Assembly (NCBI RefSeq): GCF_017592555.1 | Contig: NZ_JAGFNS010000009.1 | Coordinates: forward strand, 1 to 64,000 | DNA length: 64,000 nucleotides | Direction of reading: 5' to 3' | Source: Actinoplanes flavus | GTDB lineage: Bacteria; Actinomycetota; Actinomycetes; Mycobacteriales; Micromonosporaceae | Shown: piece after piece, positions 45,535 to 54,060 of the stretch | How the letters are laid out: each line of letters begins with the position of its first letter | How positions within the stretch are numbered: position 1 is the first letter of the stretch | Notes under the pieces: model-generated | Seen by the model: only the letters and a program-made list of their open reading frames with translations | Told to the model about the DNA's origin: nothing | The model's database searches: none | Made by a program: the position numbers and the translations under genes

Positions 45535-46856
45535 CCGCGACCGTCCCCGCCGCTCCGCGGCTCGACGAGGAGAGCGGCGTCCTGCCCGCCGTCGTCCTCG
45601 ACCTGGAACTGTCCGAGCCCCTGCCGCCGGTCGGCGCGACCGCGCCCGACGGCCGCCGGGTCCAGCAGGCCTGGGCCCTGGTCCGGCTCTTCACCGAGCC
45701 GCTCGGCACCATCCTGGTGGATGTGCCGCAGCACGGCCTCACCCCCGGCGACCTGGCCGCGGCGATCGACCGGGAGCTGGGCGACGTGGTGCGCCCGCGC
45801 CTCGGCGGCGCCCCGGTGCCGGCCGACGGGTTCGTCCCGGCGAGCGAGCCCGCCTTCCTGGCGAGCCGCCGTGCCGCGCTGGCCTCCGCCCCGGACATCA
45901 CCGTGGTGGTCTGCACCCGGGAGCGGCCCGGCGCGCTGGCCCGCTGCCTGGACAGCCTGCTCACCCAGCACTACAAGCCGGCCCGGATCCTGGTGGTGGA
46001 CAACGCCCCGGTGACCGACGCCACCGCCGAGGTGGTCCGGTCGGCGGCCCGCCGCGGCCCGGTCGACTACCTTCTGGAGCCGAACGCGGGGCTGTCGTTC
46101 GCCCGTAACGCGGCCGAGGCCGCCACCCGGGGCGAGATCGTGGCCTGGATCGACGACGACGAGCTGGCCGACACGTACTGGCTGGCCGAGGTGGCCCGGG
46201 CGCTGGTCGACAACCCGGAGGCCGACGTGATCTCCGGTGTGATCGTCCCGGCCGAGCTGGAGAGCCGCGCGCAGATCTGGTTCGAGCAGTTCGGCGGGCA
46301 CAGCAAGGGGCGCGGCTTCAAGCCGGACACCTTCGGCCCGCACACCGCGCACATCCAGAGCCCGCTCTACCCGCTGCCGCCGTTCGGCACCGGGGCCAAC
46401 ATGACCTTCCGTCCCGGTGTGATCGAGCGGATCGGTGGCTGGGACAACGCGCTCGGCGCCGGCACCCCGGCCATGGGGTCGGAGGACACCCTGGCGTTCA
46501 CCCAGGTGCTGCTGGCCGGTGGGACGATCGTCTATCAGCCGACCGCGGTGACCCACCACTACCACCGGCGGGACTTCGAGGGCCTGCACAAGCAGATGGT
46601 CGGGTACGGCACGGGGCTGACCGCCGCGTACACCGGCCTGCTGCTCGGCCGCCCGGGACTGCTCTGGTCGCTGATCAAGCTGGCGCCCACCGCGCTGCGC
46701 GACCTGACCGGCTCGGACAGCCTGCGGGTGTCGACCCTCCAGGACGATTTCCCGCGAGAGCTGCTGACGGCCAATCGGCGAGGCATGATTGCCGGACCGC
46801 GTGCGTACCTCCGGGGCCGGCGCGCCGCCCGGGCGAAGCTCCGGGGCACCCGCTAA
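45531..46856 (+). CDS. GT2 family glycosyltransferase with N-terminal domain
   Basis: The GTG at 45531 overlaps the preceding TGA. The product has 441 residues. An N-terminal domain of about 110 residues (VLDLELSEPLPPVGATAPDG, AWALVRLFTEPLGTILVDVP) has no known function. The GT2 domain follows: ITVVVCTRERPGALARCLDS, ILVVDNAPVTDATAE, VAWIDDDELADTYWLAEVA, TGANMTFRPGVI and MGSEDTLAFTQVLLAGG. The end is basic (YLRGRRAARAKLRG). The pairing and coupling with the previous GT suggest they act in the same glycan. A strong hairpin follows the stop. Confidence 0.9.
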   Translation: MTATVPAAPRLDEESGVLPAVVLDLELSEPLPPVGATAPDGRRVQQAWALVRLFTEPLGTILVDVPQHGLTPGDLAAAIDRELGDVVRPRLGGAPVPADGFVPASEPAFLASRRAALASAPDITVVVCTRERPGALARCLDSLLTQHYKPARILVVDNAPVTDATAEVVRSAARRGPVDYLLEPNAGLSFARNAAEAATRGEIVAWIDDDELADTYWLAEVARALVDNPEADVISGVIVPAELESRAQIWFEQFGGHSKGRGFKPDTFGPHTAHIQSPLYPLPPFGTGANMTFRPGVIERIGGWDNALGAGTPAMGSEDTLAFTQVLLAGGTIVYQPTAVTHHYHRRDFEGLHKQMVGYGTGLTAAYTGLLLGRPGLLWSLIKLAPTALRDLTGSDSLRVSTLQDDFPRELLTANRRGMIAGPRAYLRGRRAARAKLRGTR

Positions 46857-46874
46857 CGATCACCGCGGCGTCGG

Positions 46875-46906
46875 CTTCCGTAGCCCCTGACCTGGGGCTA
46901 CGGAAG
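46875..46906 (+). terminator. Strong hairpin inside the glycosyltransferase series
   Basis: CTTCCGTAGCCCC (46875-46887) pairs over 13 bases with GGGGCTACGGAAG (46894-46906), loop TGACCT, followed by TCTCGTC. It lies 18 bases after the GT stop and 28 before the next start, so it may end, attenuate or protect the upstream message. Confidence 0.7.
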
Positions 46907-46934
46907 TCTCGTCAACACTGTGGAGGCTCTTTAC

Positions 46935-49334
46935 ATGGGGGACCAGCCGACGTCCGACCGGAAACGGGCGCCGGAGGAAGCGACCGCGAAGGCCGCGGAT
47001 TCGCGACCCGACGAGACCGTCGTGCTGACCCGGCTCGCGCCGGAGCAGCGGGACGGACGTGAAGAAGCCACCCAGAAGCTCGCGGAACCGGCGAAATCCT
47101 CCGGGGACGAGACCGTCGTGATCCGGCCCACAAAGACGCCATCCGCCGACGACACCGTGGTGATCCGGGCCACCGGGCCGTCGAAGAAGCGGCCGGCCGG
47201 CGACGACACTGTGATCATCCGGCTGCCGCAGGCGCCGAAACGGAACACCGCCGCCGGCGCCGCCCGGAAGCGGTCGGCCGGCGACGACACGGTCGTCATC
47301 CGGCTGCCCGGCGGCCCCAAGCCGAAGAGTCCCGGCCCGAACGCGCTGAGCACCGTCCGCAAGCGGGCGGCCGGCGACGACACCGTCATCATCCGGCTGC
47401 CGCAGGCGCCGAAGAAGAAGGTCGCCGGCCGGGTCGTCGTCGACAAGAAGGTCGCCCACGACGAGACGGTCATCATCCGGCTCCCGGCCGAGGCGAAACC
47501 GGAACCGCGTACCGCCCTGGACTTCGGCTGGGCCCCCTGGGTCATCGCCGTCTCCACCCTCGGTGTGGTGCTGATGGCCCTGGCGTACGCCGGTGGCCGG
47601 GCCGAAGCCCCCTGGGCCATGTCCGCCTACTGGGCGGGCCAGATCATCGTCTTCTCGCCGGTCGTGTTCCGGCTGCTCAGCCGGCTGGCCGGGGTCGCCG
47701 AGTCGTTCGTCCTGGTGATGGGCCTGGCGCTGAACCAGTACATGCTGAAGTGGATGTACAGCCCGGACCAGTTCCGCTTCCCCGACGAGTTGCAGCACTG
47801 GCTGGCGACCACCCTGATCACCGAGTCCGGTGACCTGTTCCGGCAGAACAACGCGCTGCCGCCGGCCGTGCACTTCCCCGGCCTGGCCGAGATGGGCGCC
47901 GGGCTGGCGCTGCTCACCGGCCTGCCGGTGACCGCGGCCGGCACCATCGTGGCCGGCGTCGCCCACCTGATCTTCGTGGGCCTGCTCTTCGCCACGGTGC
48001 TGCGGGCCAGCAACTCCCCGGCGATGGCCGGGGTGGCCTGCGTGACCTATGCGACGGCCATGCACTACCTGTTCTTCAACTCGATGTTCCTGTACCAGAC
48101 CGCCGCGCTGCCGTTCTTCATGCTGGCGATCTGGGCGTACCGGCGGTGGCGCACCGGCGGCGGCCGCAAGTTCTTCGCGCTCGCCGTGGTGGGCATCTCG
48201 ATGACCACGGTGAGCCACCACGTCACCGCGTTCGCCCTGGTCGCGACGCTGCTGCTGCTCGCGCTCGCCGAACTGGCCCTGGAGCGGCCGCGGCCCTGGG
48301 AGGCGCTGATCCTGCCGGCCGTCGCGCTGGCCGTGGTGTGCTGCTGGATCGGCTTCGTCGCGCAGGACGTCATCGCCTACCTGGAAGCGCCGGTGGAGCG
48401 GCTCGCCGCCTCGCTGAACCAGATGTTCGGCGGCGCCGCCAGCGAGGAGGCCGGCGCCACCAAACCGGTGCCACTGGTGCAGCTCGCCGTACAGGGCATG
48501 GGTCTGCTCGGTCTGCTCGTGCTCTTCCTGGCGGTGGCCCGGGACATGATCCTGCGCAAGGACCGGGACACCTGGCGGTGGGCCGCGCTGGCCGGCGGCG
48601 CGGTGTTCTTCGCCGGCAACGGCGCCCGGTTCCTCGGCACCAACGGTCCGGAGATCGCCGGCCGGCTCTCCACCTTCACCTACATCCCGATGTCGATCAT
48701 CGCGGCCATCGCGATCGTGTACGCCGTGCAGATCATCCCGGCCAAGGACGCCGACGGCCGCCGCTGGCTGTCGGTGCCGCCGCCGGGTGTCGCGGTCACC
48801 ACCGGCCGCCGACTGGCCGGTCAGGTGTACATCGGCACGGCGCTGATCACGCTGCTGATGATCGGCGCGCGGACCGGCGGGTGGCCCCCGGTGTCCGCGC
48901 TGCTGCCGGGCCCGTACCTGGCGGCCGCCTACGAGCGGTCGGTCGACGCGTTCGGCGTGGACGCGGCCCGCTGGCAGGAGCGCACCCTGCCCCGGGAGGC
49001 CCGGGTCGGCGGCGACATCACGGCGGTGGCGCTCTCCTCGACGTACGGGCGGATCGACCCGGTCCGTGAGGTGGGCGAGCTGTTCTACGCCACCTCGTGG
49101 ACCTCGGCCGAGGACGAGCGGGCGCAGGAGCTGGCGGTGAACTACCTGGTCGTCGACGAGCGGCTGGGCGACATGCTGCCGTCGAACGACGCGTACTTCC
49201 AGGACGACCCGATGGCCGGCCGGATCACCGAGCCGCTCAGCGACACTCAGCTCGGCAAGTTCGACCAGGTCAACTCGATCTCCCGGCTCTACGACAACGG
49301 CACCGTCCGGATCTATCAGATGGGACCCTCGTGA
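46935..49334 (+). CDS. Polytopic membrane protein with repeated DDTVVIR motifs
   Basis: GGAGG lies eight bases before the ATG; the product has 799 residues. Residues 1-190 are cytosolic and charged, with seven copies of D(D/E)TV(V/I)(I/L)(R/T): DETVVLTRL, DETVVIRPTK, DDTVVIRATG, DDTVIIRLPQAPK, DDTVVIRLPGGPK, DDTVIIRLPQAPKKK and DETVIIRLPAE. Residues 200-640 hold about 12 membrane helices, with an outer-loop FRFPDELQHWL that carries acidic residues as GT-C glycosyltransferases do. The last 150 residues are mostly soluble. A role as GT-C transferase or polymerase in polysaccharide assembly is inferred from context only. The last four bases overlap the next gene. Confidence 0.75.
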   Translation: MGDQPTSDRKRAPEEATAKAADSRPDETVVLTRLAPEQRDGREEATQKLAEPAKSSGDETVVIRPTKTPSADDTVVIRATGPSKKRPAGDDTVIIRLPQAPKRNTAAGAARKRSAGDDTVVIRLPGGPKPKSPGPNALSTVRKRAAGDDTVIIRLPQAPKKKVAGRVVVDKKVAHDETVIIRLPAEAKPEPRTALDFGWAPWVIAVSTLGVVLMALAYAGGRAEAPWAMSAYWAGQIIVFSPVVFRLLSRLAGVAESFVLVMGLALNQYMLKWMYSPDQFRFPDELQHWLATTLITESGDLFRQNNALPPAVHFPGLAEMGAGLALLTGLPVTAAGTIVAGVAHLIFVGLLFATVLRASNSPAMAGVACVTYATAMHYLFFNSMFLYQTAALPFFMLAIWAYRRWRTGGGRKFFALAVVGISMTTVSHHVTAFALVATLLLLALAELALERPRPWEALILPAVALAVVCCWIGFVAQDVIAYLEAPVERLAASLNQMFGGAASEEAGATKPVPLVQLAVQGMGLLGLLVLFLAVARDMILRKDRDTWRWAALAGGAVFFAGNGARFLGTNGPEIAGRLSTFTYIPMSIIAAIAIVYAVQIIPAKDADGRRWLSVPPPGVAVTTGRRLAGQVYIGTALITLLMIGARTGGWPPVSALLPGPYLAAAYERSVDAFGVDAARWQERTLPREARVGGDITAVALSSTYGRIDPVREVGELFYATSWTSAEDERAQELAVNYLVVDERLGDMLPSNDAYFQDDPMAGRITEPLSDTQLGKFDQVNSISRLYDNGTVRIYQMGPS

Positions 49335-50119
49335 ACCCGGTACGCGCCGGTGTCCTCGCCGGCCTGACGGTCGTGGCCGCGCTCGCCGTCGAGTTCGGCC
49401 CGCTCGCCCTCTCCGTGCCGGGTGGCCTGCTGCTCGCCTTCGTGCTGCCCGGTCTGGCGATCAACGACGCCCTGTTCCGGCCCGGCCGCCGTGACATCGG
49501 CGTCGTCGAGCGGACCATCCTCGTGCCGGCGCTGAGCCTGGCCGTGCTGGTGCTCGGCGGTCTGCTGCTGTGGGGCGCCGGCGGCAGCCTGAACCGGACG
49601 AGCTGGATGCTGGTGTGCGCGGTGGGCACGCTGATCGCCATCGGCGTCGCGGTCTACCGGACCCACACCGCCGCCACCGTGGCGGCGGCGGCCCCGGCCA
49701 AGGCCGCCGGTGAACGCCGGACGATCTCGAAGCAGCGCCTGATCCGCGACGTGCTGCCGCTGGCCCTGGCCGGCGTGATGCTGGCCGGCGTCGGGATCTG
49801 GTCGTTCGCCGACTCGGTGCAAACCTACGACGTCGGGGTGACCTCGCTGTCGGCGGCCCCGCCCGGGGCGGTGGACCCGGCCGGCAACCGGTCGGTGCAG
49901 GTCACCGCGGCCGGGCTGAGCGCCTCCGGCGGGCCGTACACCATGGTGGTGACCGGCACCTCCGGCGAGGAGCTGAGTAGGCACGACATCACGCCGGACA
50001 CCGACGGCGACTGGACCGGGCGGCTCACCGTCCCGGCCGACGAGCGGGTCACCGTCGACCTGTTCCGCGCCGGTGACCCGACCGCCATCCGTACCCTGAT
50101 CATCGCCGCCGCCGCTTAG
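49331..50119 (+). CDS. DUF1616-like membrane protein
   Basis: The GTG at 49331 overlaps the preceding TGA. The 262-residue product has four membrane helices in its first 110 residues (LLLAFVLPGLAINDALF, RTILVPALSLAVLVLGGLLL, MLVCAVGTLIAIGVAV), a cytosolic loop, a fifth helix (LALAGVMLAGVGIWSFA) and an outer beta domain of about 85 residues (YTMVVTGTSGEELSRHDITP). The N-terminal part resembles DUF1616. It is probably the partner of the large membrane protein before it. Eleven bases separate its stop from the next gene. Confidence 0.7.
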   Translation: MNPVRAGVLAGLTVVAALAVEFGPLALSVPGGLLLAFVLPGLAINDALFRPGRRDIGVVERTILVPALSLAVLVLGGLLLWGAGGSLNRTSWMLVCAVGTLIAIGVAVYRTHTAATVAAAAPAKAAGERRTISKQRLIRDVLPLALAGVMLAGVGIWSFADSVQTYDVGVTSLSAAPPGAVDPAGNRSVQVTAAGLSASGGPYTMVVTGTSGEELSRHDITPDTDGDWTGRLTVPADERVTVDLFRAGDPTAIRTLIIAAAA

Positions 50120-50130
50120 GACTCGCCTGT

Positions 50131-51240
50131 ATGCCGGACGTTCCGCCCACCGCGCTCCGGCGCGGCCGCCTCTGGCTGGCCGCGGCCGGGGTGGCCGTTC
50201 TCGCCCTCGCGATCGTCATGAAGGCCGATCCGGAAAGCCCGGCGACTCCGGCATCCACGAAGAGCCCGGCACCTCATGGGATCGACGCCGACCCCCGCTC
50301 GGCCCGTGCCCAGATCGCGCTGCCCCGCGAACCCGGCGCCTGGCCCGGACCCTACGGCCTGTCCGGTGTCAACGGCTTCCCGGTCCTGAACAGCGCCTCG
50401 GTCAAGGAGTTCTGCTCGACCCGGGGCCGCGACTGCAAGGTGGCGCACACCTACACCGACCGGACCAGCTACGACGCGATGACCGGCGGGTCCGGCTGGA
50501 CCTTCGAGTACTTCGCCGACTTCGACGGCGTCCTGGTGATCTCCCAGGCGCTGGTGCCGGACCGGGGCGAGAACCTGGTCGCCGACTGCGCGGCCGGAAA
50601 GTACGACCAGAACTGGCGGGACTTCGGCGCGCTCATGGTGACGCACGGCCGGGGCGACTCGATCGTCCGCCTGGGCTGGGAGATGAACGAGCCGACGATG
50701 GCCTGGCGCGGCCGGAACGCGACCGACTACATCGCCTGCTACCGCAAGGCCGCCGACGCGCTGCGCTCCGCCAACCCCCGGGTCGTGCTGGACTGGACGA
50801 TCAACGCGCACAACACCCCCGCGGACCTGTGCGGCGGGCTGAGCACCAACTGCTACCCCGGTGACGAGTACGTCGACATCATCGGCATCGACAACTACGA
50901 CCACCACCCGTGGTCGCCGGCGGAGGCCGACTTCGACCGGACCGCGGCCGCGCCGGAGGGCCTGAACTGGCTCTTCGACTTCGCCCGCGGCCACGGAAAG
51001 CTGTTCTCGGTGGGCGAGTGGGGCGTCATGCCGACCGCCGACGCCGGCCGGGACAATCCGGAGTTCATCCGCTGGATGCACGCCTGGTTCGCCGAGCACG
51101 CCCCGTACCTGGCGTACGAGGCGTACTTCCAGCGTTGCGACGGTGACTTCTCCCAGTCGTCGATCCTGCGCCCGGACGACCCGAAGTGCCTGCCGAACAC
51201 CGGGTCGTCCGAGGTCTACACGGAGCTGTTCAAGCGCTGA
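50131..51240 (+). CDS. Membrane-anchored GH26-like glycoside hydrolase
   Basis: The 369-residue protein has a signal anchor (about residues 13-30), a Pro/Ala-rich linker and a TIM-barrel-like domain from about residue 70. LGWEMNEPTMAW matches the acid/base block of GH26 (Glu followed by Asn), and FSVGEWGVMPT carries a candidate nucleophile Glu. Conserved DIIGIDNYDHHPW lies between. GH26 enzymes cut beta-mannans, beta-1,3-xylan or mixed glucans, so the substrate cannot be fixed. Six Cys residues suggest disulfides. As last gene of the plus-strand series it may trim or release the glycan. It overlaps the convergent GH26-like gene by 11 bases. Confidence 0.78.
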   Translation: MPDVPPTALRRGRLWLAAAGVAVLALAIVMKADPESPATPASTKSPAPHGIDADPRSARAQIALPREPGAWPGPYGLSGVNGFPVLNSASVKEFCSTRGRDCKVAHTYTDRTSYDAMTGGSGWTFEYFADFDGVLVISQALVPDRGENLVADCAAGKYDQNWRDFGALMVTHGRGDSIVRLGWEMNEPTMAWRGRNATDYIACYRKAADALRSANPRVVLDWTINAHNTPADLCGGLSTNCYPGDEYVDIIGIDNYDHHPWSPAEADFDRTAAAPEGLNWLFDFARGHGKLFSVGEWGVMPTADAGRDNPEFIRWMHAWFAEHAPYLAYEAYFQRCDGDFSQSSILRPDDPKCLPNTGSSEVYTELFKR

Positions 51241-52270
51241 ACCGGGCGCTGGTGGCCATCGCCCGGTACGCCGCCGTGGACTGCGGATCGGTGTCGAACC
51301 GCCAGGCCTCCGGGTAGTTGGGGTGGGTGTCGGTGTCGAACCACACCGCCGCGCCGATCGCCGGGCGCTGGGCCACGTACGCGGAGAAGTCGGTGATCCA
51401 GTCGGCCTTGGTGGTGCCGCCGTGGTCCTTCGAGCCGACCTCGGTGATCATCAGTGGTTTGTGGGACGCGTACCGCTGGTAGATCGGGTCGAAGAGGGTG
51501 GCCGGGCTCTCCTGGTGGAGGTTGTAACCCGAGACGCCCACCCAGTCGACGTACTTGTCGCCCGGGTAGTACGCCTCCATCCGGTTCCAGTCCTCGTCCG
51601 GGCTGGAGTTCCAGTTCGGGCTCCACACCCAGGAGACGTTGTCGGCGCCCTGGTCGTCGAAGATCTCCCGCAGGTAGCGGAAGCACTTGACGTACCCCTC
51701 GGGGTTCCGCTTGTTCTGGAAGCCGCCCCACTCGTACCAGCGGCCGTTCATCTCCCAGCCCCAGCGCAGCATGGTCGGCCGGTCCAGCTCCTTGATCCGG
51801 CGGGCGGCGGCGGCGATCAGGTCGTCGGAGTCGCCGCTGAGGATCTTGTCGTACTTGGGGCCGCGCCAGGACACCATCGGGACGGCCTTCTTCGGCATGC
51901 CCTCGATCGACGTGGGCAGCCGGTCCGGCCAGGCGTAGAAGACGTGCACGATGCGGTGGTCGCGGCCGAGCTGCTTGCGCCGGTACTTGACCGCCTCGGG
52001 GTAGCTCATCCCCTTCAGGCCCAGGTACGACCCGAGCAGCGCCTTCCCGGCCGTGAACGGGACCGCGCCACCCAGCTTCGCGAGGTCGCCGGCGGCCGCG
52101 AACGGGCTGGGCGTGGCGGACGGCGGCGCCGGTTCGACCGGGCCGGTGGCCGACGTCGTACCGGAGATGGTGTTCGGGGTCTGGCGGGCGGCGGCCTTCC
52201 ACATGCCGACGACGCCGGCCGCCGAGGCGGCGCCGAGGGCGCCCAGCCCGAGCAGGCCCCGCCGGGTCAT
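51230..52270 (-). CDS. Tat-exported GH26-like glycoside hydrolase
   Basis: The ATG at 52270 follows GGGGGGACAGCGC and gives 346 residues. The N-terminus MTRRGLLGLGALGAASAAG is a twin-arginine-type signal. The domain from about residue 75 has RWGWEMNGRWYEWGG (acid/base Glu), SWVWSPNWNSSPDEDW, YVDWVGVSGYNLH and PLMITEVGSKDHGG (nucleophile Glu), all in GH26 order. The family hydrolyses beta-mannan-type or related glucans. It is transcribed after the polysaccharide deacetylase (32 bases apart, near-identical ribosome-binding sites), so the two probably act on the same polymer. Confidence 0.82.
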   Translation of the reverse strand: MTRRGLLGLGALGAASAAGVVGMWKAAARQTPNTISGTTSATGPVEPAPPSATPSPFAAAGDLAKLGGAVPFTAGKALLGSYLGLKGMSYPEAVKYRRKQLGRDHRIVHVFYAWPDRLPTSIEGMPKKAVPMVSWRGPKYDKILSGDSDDLIAAAARRIKELDRPTMLRWGWEMNGRWYEWGGFQNKRNPEGYVKCFRYLREIFDDQGADNVSWVWSPNWNSSPDEDWNRMEAYYPGDKYVDWVGVSGYNLHQESPATLFDPIYQRYASHKPLMITEVGSKDHGGTTKADWITDFSAYVAQRPAIGAAVWFDTDTHPNYPEAWRFDTDPQSTAAYRAMATSARFSA

Positions 52271-52302
52271 GCGCTGTCCCCCCTGGCTGCGGTGCCCTGG
52301 CG

Positions 52303-53115
52303 TCACGTCAGGTTCCGGCCGGCCGTGCGGGCCATCTTGCGCACCAGCCGCCAGCCCGGCTGGGCCAGCTGCTTGATCTGCGACATCAGCCGGGGGCCAC
52401 CGCCCTCGACGAGGGCGACCAGGTCGGCGCCGGTGTGATCGGGGGTGGGCTGGAAGCGGGGTACGGCGAACCGGCGCTCCGACGGGGTGTGCAGCCGGCG
52501 GCCCACCTCGGTGGCGTTGTCGTGGCCGGACGACTCGACCACCCGGCGGACCCGGTCGCTGTTGTAGCCGTGCGGGTACGCGAACGACCGCACCTTGCGC
52601 TGCAACCGCTGTTCGAGCTGGTCGTGGCTGCTGACCACCTCCTCGCGCAGCTGCGCGGCGGAGAGCACGTCGAGCGGGTGGTGGATGAGGCTGTGGTTGC
52701 CGATCTCGATGCCGGCGGCGGCCACCTCCGCCAGCTCGGACCAGGTGAGCATCGGGCCGAAGTCGGGCGACCACTGGCCCAGCCAGCCGGCGTGACCGCC
52801 GAGGTGGCCGACCGACGCGTACAGGGTGGCGCCGGCGCCGGCGGCCTGCAGGGCGGGCACACCGTGGGTGAGGAAGTCGCGGTAGCCGTCGTCGAACGTG
52901 ACGGCCACCATCTTCTCGGTGCTGCCGGCCGCCAGCTCGTCGAGCGCCTCGGTGAGACCGACCAGCCGGTACCCGGCGGCGCTGAGCGCGTCCAGCTGCT
53001 CGGCCAGCCGCTCCGGCGGCACCGCGAGGTCGCGCAGCGGACCACCGACGGCGGAGACCGAGTGGTACATCAGCGCAGGCAGCGTGGTCCAGGTCTGGGC
53101 CACCGAAGCGGTCAC
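52303..53115 (-). CDS. NodB-domain polysaccharide deacetylase
   Basis: A GTG at 53115 follows GGGGGGACGCG, almost the same site as that of the next gene, and gives 270 residues; a longer frame to 53268 is rejected for that reason. The carbohydrate esterase 4 motifs are MVAVTFDDGYRDF (base and metal Asp) and NHSLIHHPLDVLS (two metal His). RSFAYPHGYNSD supplies the next catalytic block. It should remove acetyl groups from an N-acetylhexosamine-containing glycan. No signal peptide is visible, which is odd for a CE4 enzyme of an exported polymer. Confidence 0.9.
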   Translation of the reverse strand: MTASVAQTWTTLPALMYHSVSAVGGPLRDLAVPPERLAEQLDALSAAGYRLVGLTEALDELAAGSTEKMVAVTFDDGYRDFLTHGVPALQAAGAGATLYASVGHLGGHAGWLGQWSPDFGPMLTWSELAEVAAAGIEIGNHSLIHHPLDVLSAAQLREEVVSSHDQLEQRLQRKVRSFAYPHGYNSDRVRRVVESSGHDNATEVGRRLHTPSERRFAVPRFQPTPDHTGADLVALVEGGGPRLMSQIKQLAQPGWRLVRKMARTAGRNLT

Positions 53116-53373
53116 CGCGTCCCCCCAAATTGCTTCCAGTCGTCGGCCGGGAACCTTACCAATCCTCGGGATCTCTCCGACTCCCCCGTTCGCACGGTGC
53201 CGCGTCACTAGCCATCTCAAACTACAGCGAGTAATCTTCGGGAACTTCCGATTCTCCGGCCAGCGCAAACGCCGTCACATTGCGGATACGCAGAGTGACA
53301 GATGAACTTTTGTCGCCCCGGATACGTATCAGAGGACGACACCGAAACCGCTCTAACCCCGGGAGCGCGCACC

Positions 53374-54036
53374 ATGTTCCGCCTCATCCAGCTGCACACC
53401 GAGAGCGGTGTGCCACGCATCGGCGTCGAACCCGACGGCTACGTCAGCGCCCGCGCCGCACTGGCCCACTACCGCACCGCCCCGGCGACCTACTTCGCCG
53501 TCGGCCGCTTCGACAACGAGGGCACCCTCACCGAGGTGATCCTCGACCCGATCTGCGGGCTCGACGGAGCCTGCCAGCGCCCGGCGTCGGTCATCCACGC
53601 CACCACCTACGAGCGTCTCTGCGAGCGGTGCGCCTCCGGCCTCGACGTGCTCACCGTGCCCCAGCTGGCCCGCCGCCTCGGCATCGCCTGCCGCCTCGCT
53701 CCCCCGGTCGCCCGCTTCCGGCAGACCGGGATCGCCGGGCTGCGCGCGCCCTCCGGCAACCGGATCGCCCGGGAATTCCCCGACCACGTCCACGACCCGG
53801 TCTGGCGCCAGGAGCTCTGCGACGACCTCGCCCACAGCACCACCGCCCTGAACGGCCTGCTCATCGGTGTCGGCGCGCTCAGCCACCGGCAGGTGCTCGA
53901 CCTCTTCCCGGCGCTCTGCACGCTCGGCGACGAGCTTCCGGCCGGCATCCGCTCCGACCTGGCCCGGGCCACGGCGCGGCCGCTCTCCCCGGCCGGCGTC
54001 ACCGGCCTCCGCCTGGGCCTCAACCAGCTTTCCTGA
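53374..54036 (+). CDS. Unrecognised 220-residue protein
   Basis: I do not recognise this protein. The ATG at 53374 begins MFRLIQLHTESGVPRIGVEP; an earlier ATG at 53302 would add 24 residues without clear merit. It is soluble, mixed alpha/beta, with four Cys in two loose pairs (CGLDGACQR near residue 60 and CERCASG near 85) that could bind a metal. The second half is helical (VWRQELCDDLAHSTTALNGL). It is divergent from the deacetylase gene across about 260 bases in which GATACGTATC (53321-53330) is a perfect palindrome. Codon use is normal, so it is likely a real gene. Confidence 0.6.
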   Translation: MFRLIQLHTESGVPRIGVEPDGYVSARAALAHYRTAPATYFAVGRFDNEGTLTEVILDPICGLDGACQRPASVIHATTYERLCERCASGLDVLTVPQLARRLGIACRLAPPVARFRQTGIAGLRAPSGNRIAREFPDHVHDPVWRQELCDDLAHSTTALNGLLIGVGALSHRQVLDLFPALCTLGDELPAGIRSDLARATARPLSPAGVTGLRLGLNQLS

Positions 54037-54060
54037 AAAACCCTTTCCGGTACGACGGGG

